From JAIBJN01 sp963775395 (GTDB lineage Bacteria; Actinomycetota; Thermoleophilia; Gaiellales; Gaiellaceae): 64,000 nucleotides of DNA. Both the position numbers and the translations under genes were made by a program. How positions within the stretch are numbered: the stretch's first letter is position 1; each line of letters starts with the position of its first letter. A model generated the notes under the pieces. It ran no database searches. It saw nothing but the letters and a program-made list of their open reading frames with translations, and was not told where the DNA came from. Shown in pieces: positions 47,173 through 55,688 of the stretch. The DNA lies in assembly GCA_963775395.1 (NCBI GenBank), contig CAVZIX010000014.1, positions 1 to 64,000 on the forward strand. Reading direction: 5' to 3'.

Positions 47173-48614
47173 GCGGCGAGGTCGAGCGCCGGCTCTGCTG
47201 CAGTCGCCGGGGCCTGCTCGAGCTCGTCCTTGCGGATGAGCGTGAGCGCCGCGACGATGCCGAGCCCCGCGATGATCACGCCGGCGAGGAAGGCCGCCGT
47301 GAAGCCGTCGACCAGGGCGTCGGGAACCGCCGCGCCGGAGGCGACCGCATCGCTCGTCTGCGAGGTTGCGATCGTCGACAGCGCGGCGATGCCGAGTGCG
47401 CCGCCGATCTGCTGTGAGGTGTTGATCAGCCCGGAGGCGAGCCCCGCCTCGGAGGCCTGGACGCCGGCCAGGGCCGCGATCGAGATCGGCACGAACGAGA
47501 AGCCGATGCCGACGCCGATCAGGAGGAAGCCCGGCAGGAGGTCGGCGAGGTACGTGCCGCCGACGGAGACCTGCGTGAAGTACACGAGGCCGCCGGTCAG
47601 CATCGTCATTCCGACCGTGAGCACCGGCTTGACGCCGATCCTGGTCACGAGCTGCGCCGCCACGGCCGACCAGAGGATCGCGGTGCCCGCGACGGCGAGG
47701 TATGCGAGTCCGGTCTTCATGGCGGAGTAGCCGAGCACCTGCTGCATGTACAGCGTCAGCATCAGGAACATCGAGAACATGGCGGTGCCCATGATGAAGC
47801 CGGCTACGTTCGCTCCGCTCACCGTCTTGGTGCGCAGGATCCCGAAGCGCATGAGCGGCTCGGGGTGCCGGAGCTCCCAGCCGACGAAGCCGGCAAGAAG
47901 CGCGAGCGACGTCGCGAAGAACGCAATCGTCTGTCCGGCCAGCCAGCCTTCGCGGCCCGCCTCGGTGATCGCGTAGACGAGCAGCGAGAGCCCGCCGGTG
48001 ACGAGCACTGCGCCGGGGAGGTCGAAGGTCTTCACGCGTGCGTCGCGGCTCTCGGCGAGGAGGACAGGCGCGAGCGCGAAGGCGACGACTCCGACGGGGA
48101 TGTTGACGAAGAAGATCCACTCCCAGCTGAGGGCGTCCGTGAGGATGCCGCCGAGCAGCACGCCGGCTGCGGCACCGAAGCCGCCGACGGCGCCCCACAC
48201 GCCGAGCGCGATGTTTCGTTCGCGCCCCTCGGTGAACGTGGTGGAGAGGATCGAGAGGGCGGCAGGCGTGATGATCGCCGCGCCGAGCCCCTGGAGCGCA
48301 CGCGCTCCGATCAGCGACGTCTCCGACCAGGCCAGCCCGGCGAGCAGGGAGGCGAGCGTGAAGACGGCGACGCCGACGAGGAAGATGCGTCTGCGTCCGA
48401 GCAGGTCCGCAGCGCGTCCTCCCAGGAGCAGGAAGCCGCCGAAGACGAGCGCGTAGGCGCTGATCACCCACTGGAGGTTCTCTTGCGAAAACCCGAGGTC
48501 GACCTGAATCGAAGGCAACGCGACGTTCACGATTGCGATGTCCAGGACGACCATGAACTGGACGACGCTGAGGAGCGCCAGAGCCAGCCATTTGCGTTGT
48601 GCCGAAGCAACCAT
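47169..48614 (-). CDS. DHA2-family (14-TMS) MFS drug/proton antiporter
   Basis: 481 aa. LALALLSVVQFMVVLDIAIVNVALPSIQ at the start with motif D1, GRRRIFLVGVAVF (motif A-like), GLGAAIITPAALSIL (motif C-type), about 14 hydrophobic helices overall, and a charged C-terminus. EmrB/QacA-type efflux of hydrophobic compounds is the likely role. Divergent from an HxlR regulator; the 115-nt gap has helical-phase repeats, so the regulator probably represses it. Confidence 0.93.
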   Translation of the reverse strand: MVASAQRKWLALALLSVVQFMVVLDIAIVNVALPSIQVDLGFSQENLQWVISAYALVFGGFLLLGGRAADLLGRRRIFLVGVAVFTLASLLAGLAWSETSLIGARALQGLGAAIITPAALSILSTTFTEGRERNIALGVWGAVGGFGAAAGVLLGGILTDALSWEWIFFVNIPVGVVAFALAPVLLAESRDARVKTFDLPGAVLVTGGLSLLVYAITEAGREGWLAGQTIAFFATSLALLAGFVGWELRHPEPLMRFGILRTKTVSGANVAGFIMGTAMFSMFLMLTLYMQQVLGYSAMKTGLAYLAVAGTAILWSAVAAQLVTRIGVKPVLTVGMTMLTGGLVYFTQVSVGGTYLADLLPGFLLIGVGIGFSFVPISIAALAGVQASEAGLASGLINTSQQIGGALGIAALSTIATSQTSDAVASGAAVPDALVDGFTAAFLAGVIIAGLGIVAALTLIRKDELEQAPATAAEPALDLAA

Positions 48615-48656
48615 GCCGTCCGTTTCCTTTCGGTTCGAATAGGGAAGACTGCCAAG

Positions 48657-48720
48657 TTAGCAGAAAGAACTTTCAAATAGCAAGTAAAGACTGTGTAACA
48701 GCAAGCGGACCGGGTACAAT
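48657..48720. promoter_or_regulatory. Three direct repeats in the MFS/HxlR divergent promoter and a leaderless-type start
   Basis: TTAGCAGA (48657), ATAGCAAG (48677) and ACAGCAAG (48698) lie 20-21 nt apart, two helical turns, in an AT-rich gap. TACAAT at 48715-48720 would place a transcription start about 3 nt before the HxlR ATG at 48730, i.e. a leaderless mRNA. Candidate binding sites for the HxlR protein; inferred. Confidence 0.45.
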
Positions 48721-48729
48721 GCCCATTGC

Positions 48730-49353
48730 ATGCGCAAGCGCTACGACCTCTACTGCCCCGTTGCACACGCCCTTCGGCTGGTGGGCGAGCGCTGGGCGCT
48801 GTTGCTCGTGATCGAGCTGATGAGCGGGCCGAAGCGCTATACGGACCTCGCCGAGGCCCTCCCCGGCATCGGCACGAACATCCTTGCCGACCGCCTCCGT
48901 GACCTCGAGGCCGGTGGAATCGTCGCGAAGCGTAAGCTGCCGCCGCCGGCGGCGTCGCGCGTCTACGAGCTCACGGAGTACGGCCAGGCGCTGAAGCCGA
49001 CCATCCGGGAGCTGGCGATCTGGGGGGCTCGCTCCCTCGGGCCGCCGACTCATGCGGACGAGCTCTTCCCGGGCTGGCTCCGCAACGCGCTCGACATGTC
49101 CGTCGCGTCGATCGCGCCGCCCGGCCGCTTCGAGTTCCGAATCGGGGACGAGGTGGCCTCTATCGTCGACGGCGAGACCGTCGCAGGGCCGGTCGAGGAT
49201 CCCGACGTCGTCATCGAGGGCGACGCCGAGGGCATCTACCACATGTTCGTCGACCGACGGCTGAGCTGTGTGACCGTCCGCGGGGACCGCGCGAAGCTGA
49301 AGGGCCTCATCGAGGCGACGCCGGAGCACGTCGACCTGCCCGTTCCCGCCTAG
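48730..49353 (+). CDS. HxlR-family transcriptional regulator with C-terminal SCP2-like domain
   Basis: 207 aa. HxlR winged helix: CPVAHALRLVGERWALLLVIELMSGPKRYTDLAEALPGIGTNILADRLRDLEAGGIV, residues about 9-65, with the conserved Cys9 at the usual redox position. From about residue 105 an SCP2/sterol-carrier-like part follows (FEFRIGDEVASIVDGETV, VVIEGDAEGIYHMFVD). The Cys and the hydrophobic-ligand domain suggest sensing of quinone-like or lipophilic compounds that the divergent transporter exports. Confidence 0.87.
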   Translation: MRKRYDLYCPVAHALRLVGERWALLLVIELMSGPKRYTDLAEALPGIGTNILADRLRDLEAGGIVAKRKLPPPAASRVYELTEYGQALKPTIRELAIWGARSLGPPTHADELFPGWLRNALDMSVASIAPPGRFEFRIGDEVASIVDGETVAGPVEDPDVVIEGDAEGIYHMFVDRRLSCVTVRGDRAKLKGLIEATPEHVDLPVPA

Positions 49354-49378
49354 TCGCATCGCCCAGTACGATCGACCC

Positions 49379-50974
49379 GTGGGCGACCTTCGCTGCCGGG
49401 GCTGGGAGCAGGAAGGCGCGTTGCGCTGCCTGCTCAACAACCTCGACCCCGACGTTGCCGAGGACGCCGCCTCGCTCGTCGTCTACGGCGGCCGGGGCCG
49501 TGCCGCCCGGGGTCAGGAGGAGCTCGCGGGCATCGTCGCCGCGCTCGAGCGGCTCGGCCCGGACGAGACGCTCGTGGTTCAGTCCGGAAAGGCCGTGGCG
49601 GTGCTCCCGACACACGAGGACGCGCCGCGCGTGCTCATCTCGACGGCGATGGTGGTGCCTGCCTGGTCGGACGAGGAGTCGTTTCGCCGGCTCGAGGACG
49701 CGGGCCTGACGATGTACGGGCAGATGACTGCGGCCGGGTGGTTCTACATCGGCACGCAGGGAATCCTCGGCTTCACGTACGAGACGTTCCGTGCTGTCGC
49801 GGAGAGGCACTTCGGCGGCACGCTCGCCGGTCGCCGGGTGCTGACCGCGGGCCTCGGAGGGATGGGCGGCGCGCAGGGCTTCGGGGTGACGCGAAACGGC
49901 GGACGCGCGCTGGTCGTCGAGGTCGACCCGGCGCGGGCCGAGCGGCGGCTCGGCGACGGATGGGTTGATCTCGTCGCGGACTACGACCACGCGCTTACCG
50001 CTCACCTTGACGAGGACGGTCCGGGCGCGGTCGCGCTCCTCGGCAATGCCGCGGACGTCCTGCCACGGCTGCTCGCCGAGGGCGTCCACTTCGACGTCGT
50101 CACCGACCAGACGCCGGCGCACGACCCCCTGCGGGCATACGTTCCGCGCGGGCTCACGGCTGCGGAGGCGGCCGGAGCCGACGCCGACGACTCCGACTTT
50201 CGCGCTGCGGTCTTCGGCTCGCTCGCCGACCACGTGCGGGCGCTGCTCGCCTACCGGGAGCGGGGCGCGGTCGTCTTCGAGTACGGAAACGGCATCCGGG
50301 CCCAGGCTGCGGCGCACGGCGTTGAGGACGCGTTCGACGTCCCCGGCTTCGTCTCCGCCTACGTCAGGCCGATCTTTGCCCACGGCGTCGGCCCGTTCCG
50401 CTGGATCTGCCTCTCGGGCGACCCGGCCGACCTGCGACGAAGCGAGGACGTGGTCATGGAGGTCGTGGGCACGGACTCACTCCGCGCCTGGATCGAGCTT
50501 GCGCGGGAGCGCGTCCCGCTCCAGGGACTGCCGGCACGCATCTGCTGGCTCGGCCTGGGCCAGCGTGACCGCGTCGCTCTCGCGCTCAACGAGCTCGTCC
50601 GCTCGGGGGAGTGCGGGCCGCTCGCGCTCGGCCGCGACCACATGGATCCCGCCTCGGTCGCCTCGCCGACCCGCGAGACCGAGGGGATGCTCGACGGGAG
50701 CGACGCGATCGCCGACTGGCCGGTTCTCTCTGCGCTCCTCAGCGCCGCGCAGGGCGCGAGCTGGGTCGCGATCGGGAACGGGGGAGGCGTCGGTGTCGGA
50801 CGGTCGATCCACTCGGGCCTGGTCGTCGTCGCGGACGGCTCGGAGCTCGCCGAGCGGAAGCTGCGGCGCGTCTTCTGGACCGACCCCGCCCTCGGTGTCG
50901 CGCGCTACGTCGACGCCGGGTACCCGGAGGCGCGCGACGAGGCGGCACGCCACGGCTTGGACCTTCCGGGTTGA
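49379..50974 (+). CDS. hutU: Urocanate hydratase family protein
   Basis: 531 aa, GTG start. Urocanase signatures: WFYIGTQGILGFTYETF near residue 120, NAD-binding GLGGMGGAQGFG near 157-168, YGNGIRAQAA, and RDHMDPASVASPTRETEGMLDGSDAIADWP near 420-450. The usual HHGGGVG segment near 470 reads GNGGGVGVGRSIHSG. Converts urocanate to imidazolone propionate in histidine breakdown; a thiourocanate hydratase role cannot be excluded. The next gene is an EgtD-like histidine methyltransferase whose TTG overlaps this stop. Confidence 0.88.
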   Translation: MGDLRCRGWEQEGALRCLLNNLDPDVAEDAASLVVYGGRGRAARGQEELAGIVAALERLGPDETLVVQSGKAVAVLPTHEDAPRVLISTAMVVPAWSDEESFRRLEDAGLTMYGQMTAAGWFYIGTQGILGFTYETFRAVAERHFGGTLAGRRVLTAGLGGMGGAQGFGVTRNGGRALVVEVDPARAERRLGDGWVDLVADYDHALTAHLDEDGPGAVALLGNAADVLPRLLAEGVHFDVVTDQTPAHDPLRAYVPRGLTAAEAAGADADDSDFRAAVFGSLADHVRALLAYRERGAVVFEYGNGIRAQAAAHGVEDAFDVPGFVSAYVRPIFAHGVGPFRWICLSGDPADLRRSEDVVMEVVGTDSLRAWIELARERVPLQGLPARICWLGLGQRDRVALALNELVRSGECGPLALGRDHMDPASVASPTRETEGMLDGSDAIADWPVLSALLSAAQGASWVAIGNGGGVGVGRSIHSGLVVVADGSELAERKLRRVFWTDPALGVARYVDAGYPEARDEAARHGLDLPG

Positions 50975-51934
50975 GCTTCCGCCTCGAGCGCTCGCTTCGC
51001 ACCGGCGAGCTCGCTGAGGCGCTTCGCCGCGAGGCGCGGGAAGGGCTCACCGCCACGCCGAAGCGCATGCGCTCGCGCTGGATCTGGGATGCGCGGGCCG
51101 CGGAGCTCTACGAGCGGATCATGGAGCTTCCGGGGTACTACCTGCCGGACGCCGAGCGCTCGATCCTCCGGCAGCGGGCTGGGGAGGTCGCAGCGGCGGC
51201 CCAGCCGCGGACGGTGGTGGAGCTCGGCTCGGGCTCCTCGGTGAAGACCACGATCCTCCTCGACGCGCTGCCGGGGTTGGAGCGATTCGTGGCGGTCGAC
51301 GTGAGCGAGAGCTCGCTGGTCGAGGCGGGCGAGCGGCTTGCCGAGCGCTATCCGCGCCTCGAGGTCGTCGGCGTCCTCGGCGACTTCGAGCAGCGCCTGC
51401 CGGGCCCGTTCGAGCGGACGCTGCTCGTGTGCCTGGGCTCCACGATCGGCGCCCTCGATCCGGAGGACCGTGCGGCGCTCCTCGACTCGATCGCGAACGT
51501 GCTGCGCCCAGACGGACGGCTCCTGCTCGGCCTCGACCTCGTCAAGCCCGTCGAGCGGATCCTGGCCGCCTACGACGACGCCGAAGGGCTCTCCGCCGCG
51601 CTGATCGCCAACCTCCTGCCCATCCTCAACCGCGAGCTCGGCGCAGACTTCGACCTGGAGGCCTTCCGGTCGGAGATCTCGTGGAACACCGAGCTCGAGC
51701 GGATGGAGATGGGCGTGCGGTCGCTGACGGCGCAGCAGGGTCGTGCTGCCGGCGATCGACCTCGCGGTGGAGTTCGCGGAGGGCGAGACGCTCCGCACGG
51801 AGATCTCCACGAAGTTCCGGCGCGAGGGAATCGAGCGGGAGCTCGCCGCGGCCGGCCTGGCGATCGGCTCGTGGTGGACGGACGGGGCCGGCGACTTCGC
51901 GCTATGCGTCGCGCAGCGTTCGCAGGCCGCGTAG
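50971..51934 (+). CDS. egtD: L-histidine N-alpha-methyltransferase (EgtD-like), frame-disrupted
   Basis: About 320 aa, TTG start overlapping the hutU stop. EgtD/Methyltransf_33 signatures: TPKRMRSRWIWDARAAELYERIMELPGYYLPDAERSIL at residues about 19-57, VELGSGSSVKTTILLDAL, and GSTIGALDPEDRAALLDSI. EgtD trimethylates histidine to hercynine in ergothioneine synthesis; EgtA/B/C/E are not in the window. The frame breaks near 51738; removing one G from GGG at 51738-51740 restores AQQVVLPAIDLAVEF and the expected C-terminus. Convergent overlap of 33 nt with the next gene. Confidence 0.86.
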
Positions 51935-52789
51935 GACGCGGTCGCGCCGCTCCTTGAGCGTCTCGGCATCGGCCTCGGCGTAGTCGCCGCGGAGGCCGCG
52001 GCCGTTCTTGACTCCGAGCGCCCCTGTTCCCAGGACCTCGGCGATCGTCGGCGAGGGCTCCCCGCCGGTCGCAAGCTCGGGCCAGAGATTCGCGGCCACC
52101 GCTGCATGGACGTCGAGCCCGGCGAGGTCCATCGTCTCGAACGGCCCGATAGCCGCCCAGCGGGAACCGAGGCCGTGGACGACGGCGCGGTCGACGTCCT
52201 CGAACGAGCAGACGCCCTCGTCCACCAGGGCGTAGGCCTCCCGCAGGAGCGCGTACTGCAGCCGATTGACGACGAAGCCCGGGACGTCGCGTCGGACGAC
52301 GACAGGCTCCTTGCCCAGCTGGCCCATCCAGTCCACGAGCGTGTCCATCGTCGACGCGGCGGTCTCCTCGGCGCCCACGATCTCGACCAGCTCGACGAGC
52401 TCCGGCGGGTTCAGCCAGTGCAGGCCCGCGAAACGCTCGGGCCTGCGAAGCGCCGCGGCGAGCGGAGCGAGCGGCAGCGACGACGTGTTCGTCGTCAGGA
52501 TCGCGTCGGGGGCGGCCTCCTCCTCTGCCCGTACGAGGAGCTCGCGCTTCGGGTCGAGGTCCTCGGCGATCGTTTCGATCACCAGCTCGGCGCCTGCGAG
52601 CGCCTCGTCGGCGGACGTCGTCGTCCGCACACGGCCCGCGTTCGCCCCCAGCCGCGGCCGGGCGGCCTCGAGGCTCGACTCGCGGCGCGCGCACAGCCTC
52701 ACCGAGGCGCCGGCGTCCGCGAAGACGCGCGCGATCCCTGCGCCCATCGCGCCGGCGCCGATCACGGCCACCTCTCCCGGGAGCTTCAC
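51902..52789 (-). CDS. 3-hydroxyacyl-CoA dehydrogenase family protein
   Basis: 295 aa from GTG 52789; an in-frame TTG at 52843 would add 18 residues of poor fit. Rossmann VAVIGAGAMGAGIARVFADAGASV near residues 6-29, TNTSSLPLAPLAAALRRPERFAGLHWLNPPELVELVEIV with the catalytic His-x-Asn-Pro segment, and C-terminal GFVVNRLQYALLREAYALVDEGV. Oxidises 3-hydroxyacyl-CoA in beta-oxidation or a hydroxybutyryl-CoA-like step; the short form is typical of Actinobacteria. Confidence 0.9.
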   Translation of the reverse strand: MKLPGEVAVIGAGAMGAGIARVFADAGASVRLCARRESSLEAARPRLGANAGRVRTTTSADEALAGAELVIETIAEDLDPKRELLVRAEEEAAPDAILTTNTSSLPLAPLAAALRRPERFAGLHWLNPPELVELVEIVGAEETAASTMDTLVDWMGQLGKEPVVVRRDVPGFVVNRLQYALLREAYALVDEGVCSFEDVDRAVVHGLGSRWAAIGPFETMDLAGLDVHAAVAANLWPELATGGEPSPTIAEVLGTGALGVKNGRGLRGDYAEADAETLKERRDRVLRGLRTLRDA

Positions 52790-52893
52790 CGGCGCCAGCG
52801 TACAAGCCGGCCTCGCTCGTCGAGGCCTTGTATCTGGTATCAAAGCGCACTAGTATCGGCACCGGCTCCGAGGCGTCGCGAAGCCTTAGTGCC

Positions 52894-53187
52894 ATGCTGA
52901 TCCACCTCGCACTCCAGGACGGCTTCGACGGCGACGAGATCGTCGTTCGCGTCGACGGCTCGGACGCCTACCGCGGCGAGGGCGTCACGACCCGACCGCA
53001 GATCAGCCACGCGGCCGACATGCAGCTCGAGGTGCCGGACCGCCCCTTCGTGCTGGAGGTCGACGTTCCCACGCGCGAGGCGCGAGAGACCTTCGACATC
53101 GACCCACACGCTCACCCGAACGTCACGGTTTCCCTGCGCGACGGAAGGCTCGTCGCCGGGTTTCCGGAGCGAATCGGCTTCGTGTAG
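52894..53187 (+). CDS. Hypothetical protein, 97 aa (paralogue remnant at 33066)
   Basis: Small acidic beta-rich protein: DGDEIVVRVDGSDAYRGEGVTTR, then FVLEVDVPTREARETFDIDPHAHPNVTVSL and VAGFPERIGFV. No cysteines or membrane segment. A deletion-scarred copy with the same 3' leader lies at 33066. The downstream leader (GAGAGGAGGCGC, GGCACGC) leads into the metalloprotease gene, so the two may act together. Reads like a small C2/beta-sandwich binding domain; function unknown. Confidence 0.65.
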   Translation: MLIHLALQDGFDGDEIVVRVDGSDAYRGEGVTTRPQISHAADMQLEVPDRPFVLEVDVPTREARETFDIDPHAHPNVTVSLRDGRLVAGFPERIGFV

Positions 53188-53247
53188 AGAGGAGGCGCAG
53201 GCACGCAACTCGGCCTTGCGGCACCCCCACCTGCAGGAGGCAAGCGC

Positions 53248-55413
53248 ATGAAATCCTATGACGAGGAGCTCGAGCTCCTCGATTCCGACGACGAGGAAGA
53301 CGAGCTGGACGCGGAGCTGAGCTCCGACCCCCAGGCCTCCGGAAGTCCCAGCCACTCGCCGGTGAGCGGGCTCTACTCCCGGTCGATTCCGCTGGCCATC
53401 CCGATCCCGTTCGGGCCGGCGCCGAAAGGCATCCGCCCCATCCGCAAGGAAGAGGTCCGCTTCGACGTCGACGGCCGCTACCCGCAGATGACGGTCAGCG
53501 GGACGATCAGCGGCTTTCTGGTCTCGCGGGTCCACTGGATCGCCGAGCTGACCAAGATCGGAGCGAACCGGTGGCAAGGAACGATCTGGTACAAGGACGG
53601 CGCGGTCGCGTCGTTCCCGTACACGGATGTCGAGGTCCGTGCCATCGGCAGCCACTTCCCGGCCGGCCGCAAGCTGAAGATCAAGTTCACCGGCGTCGGA
53701 GCTGCGAAGCGGACGGTCATCTACAGGTTCCGCTCCAAGTACTTTCGCACGGTCAACCTCGAGTTCGACTTCGAGGCGGGCGAGATCGCCGACACGGCGA
53801 TCAGCACGTGCGCCCACCCGGTTCGACCCGCCTCGCTGCCGTGCGAGACGCTCACGATCCCGAAGGTCATCAGGCGGGCCGGCTGTCAGGTGACGGCGAA
53901 CGCCGGAACCCCCATCCCCAGTCCGCCTGGGACGACCTGGTCGGACATGGAGATGCACGACGCGATGCAGATCCACTGGTCGCGCTTCGCCAACTCGGCG
54001 CAGTGGGCGATGTGGGTCTTCTACGCGTCGCTCCACGAGTTCGGCACCAACCTGGGCGGGATCATGTTCGACGACATCGGCCCCAACCACCGGCAGGGCA
54101 CCGCGTTGTTCGTCGACTCGTTCATCGCGCAGCCGCCGCCGAACGAGCCGGCAACGGACGTCGCCGCCTGGATCGACCGGATGCGGTTCTGGACGGCCAT
54201 CCACGAGATGGGGCATTCGTTCAACCTCGCCCACTCGTGGCAGAAGACGTTGGGCACCGCCTGGGTGCCGCTCGCCGACGAGCCCGAGGCGCGCACCTTC
54301 ATGAACTACCCGTTCAACGTCATCGGCGGGCAGGCGGCGTTCTTCTCGGACTTCGAGTTCCGATTCAGCGACCAGGAGCTGCTCTTCGTCAGGCACGCGC
54401 CCGAGCGGTTCGTGCAGATGGGGAACGCGGCCTGGTTCGACCACCACGGCTTCGAGGAGGCCGCCGTCGCGGAGGAGCCGACGCTGAAACTCGAGCTCCG
54501 CGTCAATCGCGAGCGGGCTCGGTACGAGTTCATGGAGCCGGTCTGGCTGGAGCTGAAGCTGAAGAACGTCGGCGACCAGCCGCGCCTCGTCGATGCGGAC
54601 GTTCTCGACGCGGACTCCCTCACCGTGATCCTCAAGAAGCAGGGCAAGGAGGCCCGGCAGCTCGTCCCGTTCCGGCAGAAGTGCACCCAGCCGGTGACGA
54701 AGGCGCTCATGCCCGGCGACTCGCTCTACGGGACAGTTCTCGCCTCGGCCGGCCTCAACGGCTGGGACGTCGCGGAGCCAGGCACCTACACGATCCAGGC
54801 GGCGGCGCACATCGGGAGCGAGGACGTCGTCTCGTTGCCGCTCGAGCTCCGGATCGCCCCGCCGATCTCACGCGACGAGGAGTACGCCGCCGGCGACCTC
54901 TTCGCTCAGGGCCCGGCGCGGGCGCTCGCACTCGGCGGGACGCGCTTCCTCGACGACGCGAACGACGTCCTCCAGGAAATCGTCGAGCGATTCCCCGAGC
55001 GGCGGATCTCGCTACACGCGCGGGTCGCGCTCGGCAACCCCCACACGATCGACTACAAGCTGGTGCAGCCGACGGATGACCTCCAGGACGTCGAGGTCGT
55101 GGTCTCGAAGGCCGATCCCGGCGAGGCGATGGATCTCATCGAGCCCGTGCTGGTCGACGAGGCGACGACTGCGATCGAGTCCCTCGGGCACATCCGATAC
55201 CGGACGCTGGCCGAGCGCACGGCGAAGCGGCTAGATGCGGCGGGCGCAGATGCCGCAGCAGCGAAGACGCTCGATGCGGCGATCGACACGCTGGCTGCCC
55301 GAGAGGTAGACGGCAAGCCCATCAAGCAGGAGGTGATCGAAGAGCTGAAGGAGACCCGCAAGGAGGTCGCGCCCAAGTCCAAGGCGAAGCCGAGGGCGAA
55401 GGCAAAGGCCTAG
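53248..55413 (+). CDS. Large HExxHxxxxxH metalloprotease-like protein
   Basis: 721 aa. Zinc motif H319-E320-M-G-H323-SFNLA-H329, the metzincin-type spacing, followed by a Met-containing FMNYPF near 350. The N-terminal 25 residues are almost entirely Asp/Glu/Leu/Ser, and the C-terminus is Lys/Ala-rich (SKAKPRAKAKA). No signal peptide, so it is not obviously secreted. Residues 70-220 are a beta-rich module with paired Cys; 480-620 look like Ig-type strands. Could be an extracellular or particle-associated protease; partner may be the 97-aa gene upstream. Confidence 0.8.
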   Translation: MKSYDEELELLDSDDEEDELDAELSSDPQASGSPSHSPVSGLYSRSIPLAIPIPFGPAPKGIRPIRKEEVRFDVDGRYPQMTVSGTISGFLVSRVHWIAELTKIGANRWQGTIWYKDGAVASFPYTDVEVRAIGSHFPAGRKLKIKFTGVGAAKRTVIYRFRSKYFRTVNLEFDFEAGEIADTAISTCAHPVRPASLPCETLTIPKVIRRAGCQVTANAGTPIPSPPGTTWSDMEMHDAMQIHWSRFANSAQWAMWVFYASLHEFGTNLGGIMFDDIGPNHRQGTALFVDSFIAQPPPNEPATDVAAWIDRMRFWTAIHEMGHSFNLAHSWQKTLGTAWVPLADEPEARTFMNYPFNVIGGQAAFFSDFEFRFSDQELLFVRHAPERFVQMGNAAWFDHHGFEEAAVAEEPTLKLELRVNRERARYEFMEPVWLELKLKNVGDQPRLVDADVLDADSLTVILKKQGKEARQLVPFRQKCTQPVTKALMPGDSLYGTVLASAGLNGWDVAEPGTYTIQAAAHIGSEDVVSLPLELRIAPPISRDEEYAAGDLFAQGPARALALGGTRFLDDANDVLQEIVERFPERRISLHARVALGNPHTIDYKLVQPTDDLQDVEVVVSKADPGEAMDLIEPVLVDEATTAIESLGHIRYRTLAERTAKRLDAAGADAAAAKTLDAAIDTLAAREVDGKPIKQEVIEELKETRKEVAPKSKAKPRAKAKA

Positions 55414-55421
55414 CGACTACC

Positions 55422-55456
55422 GAGGGCGGCTCCGGCCGAGCGCCGGAGCTGCCCTC
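55422..55456. terminator. Bidirectional terminator after the metalloprotease
   Basis: Stem GAGGGC and GGCTCCGGC (55422-55436) pairs with GCCGGAGC and GCCCTC (55442-55456) with one bulged T; between convergent genes. Confidence 0.75.
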
Positions 55457-55613
55457 ACTCCTCTTCGGCCAGCCAGGGTTGGGGTCTCGACAGGCCTTCG
55501 AGGAATTCCTCGATCGCGCGGAGCCCGCGTCGCGACTCCGCGCGGAGCGCGATGGCGCACGCGTGGCAGACGTCCTGCGCGCCGGGAGTGGTCAAATGGC
55601 AGTGGGCACACAT
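55455..55613 (-). CDS. 52-aa zinc-ribbon protein
   Basis: ATG at 55613. The first residues hold C2-AH-C5 and C16-HA-C19, a treble-clef-like zinc ribbon, then a helix (LRAIEEFLEGL) and a Trp-containing acidic end. Under 60 codons, so easily missed, but the Cys spacing and codon use look real. Lies between terminator 55422 and dinB; perhaps co-transcribed with dinB as a downstream cistron 76 nt away. Confidence 0.55.
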   Translation of the reverse strand: MCAHCHLTTPGAQDVCHACAIALRAESRRGLRAIEEFLEGLSRPQPWLAEEE

Positions 55614-55688
55614 ATCCGGGTGAACGGTCGGCCTTTGTCTCAGGATAGGGACCGAGCCCGCTGGCGCTACCCTCGAACGGCCAGGCGG

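Noticed and set aside
46729..48591. 620-codon minus-strand frame over the MFS and methyltransferase genes
   Set aside because: Arg/Pro/His-rich shadow of two recognised genes.
344..51740. Programmed frameshifting as the explanation of the five breaks
   Set aside because: No slippery heptamer, stimulatory stem or common gene class is evident; plain extra bases in short G/C runs are simpler.
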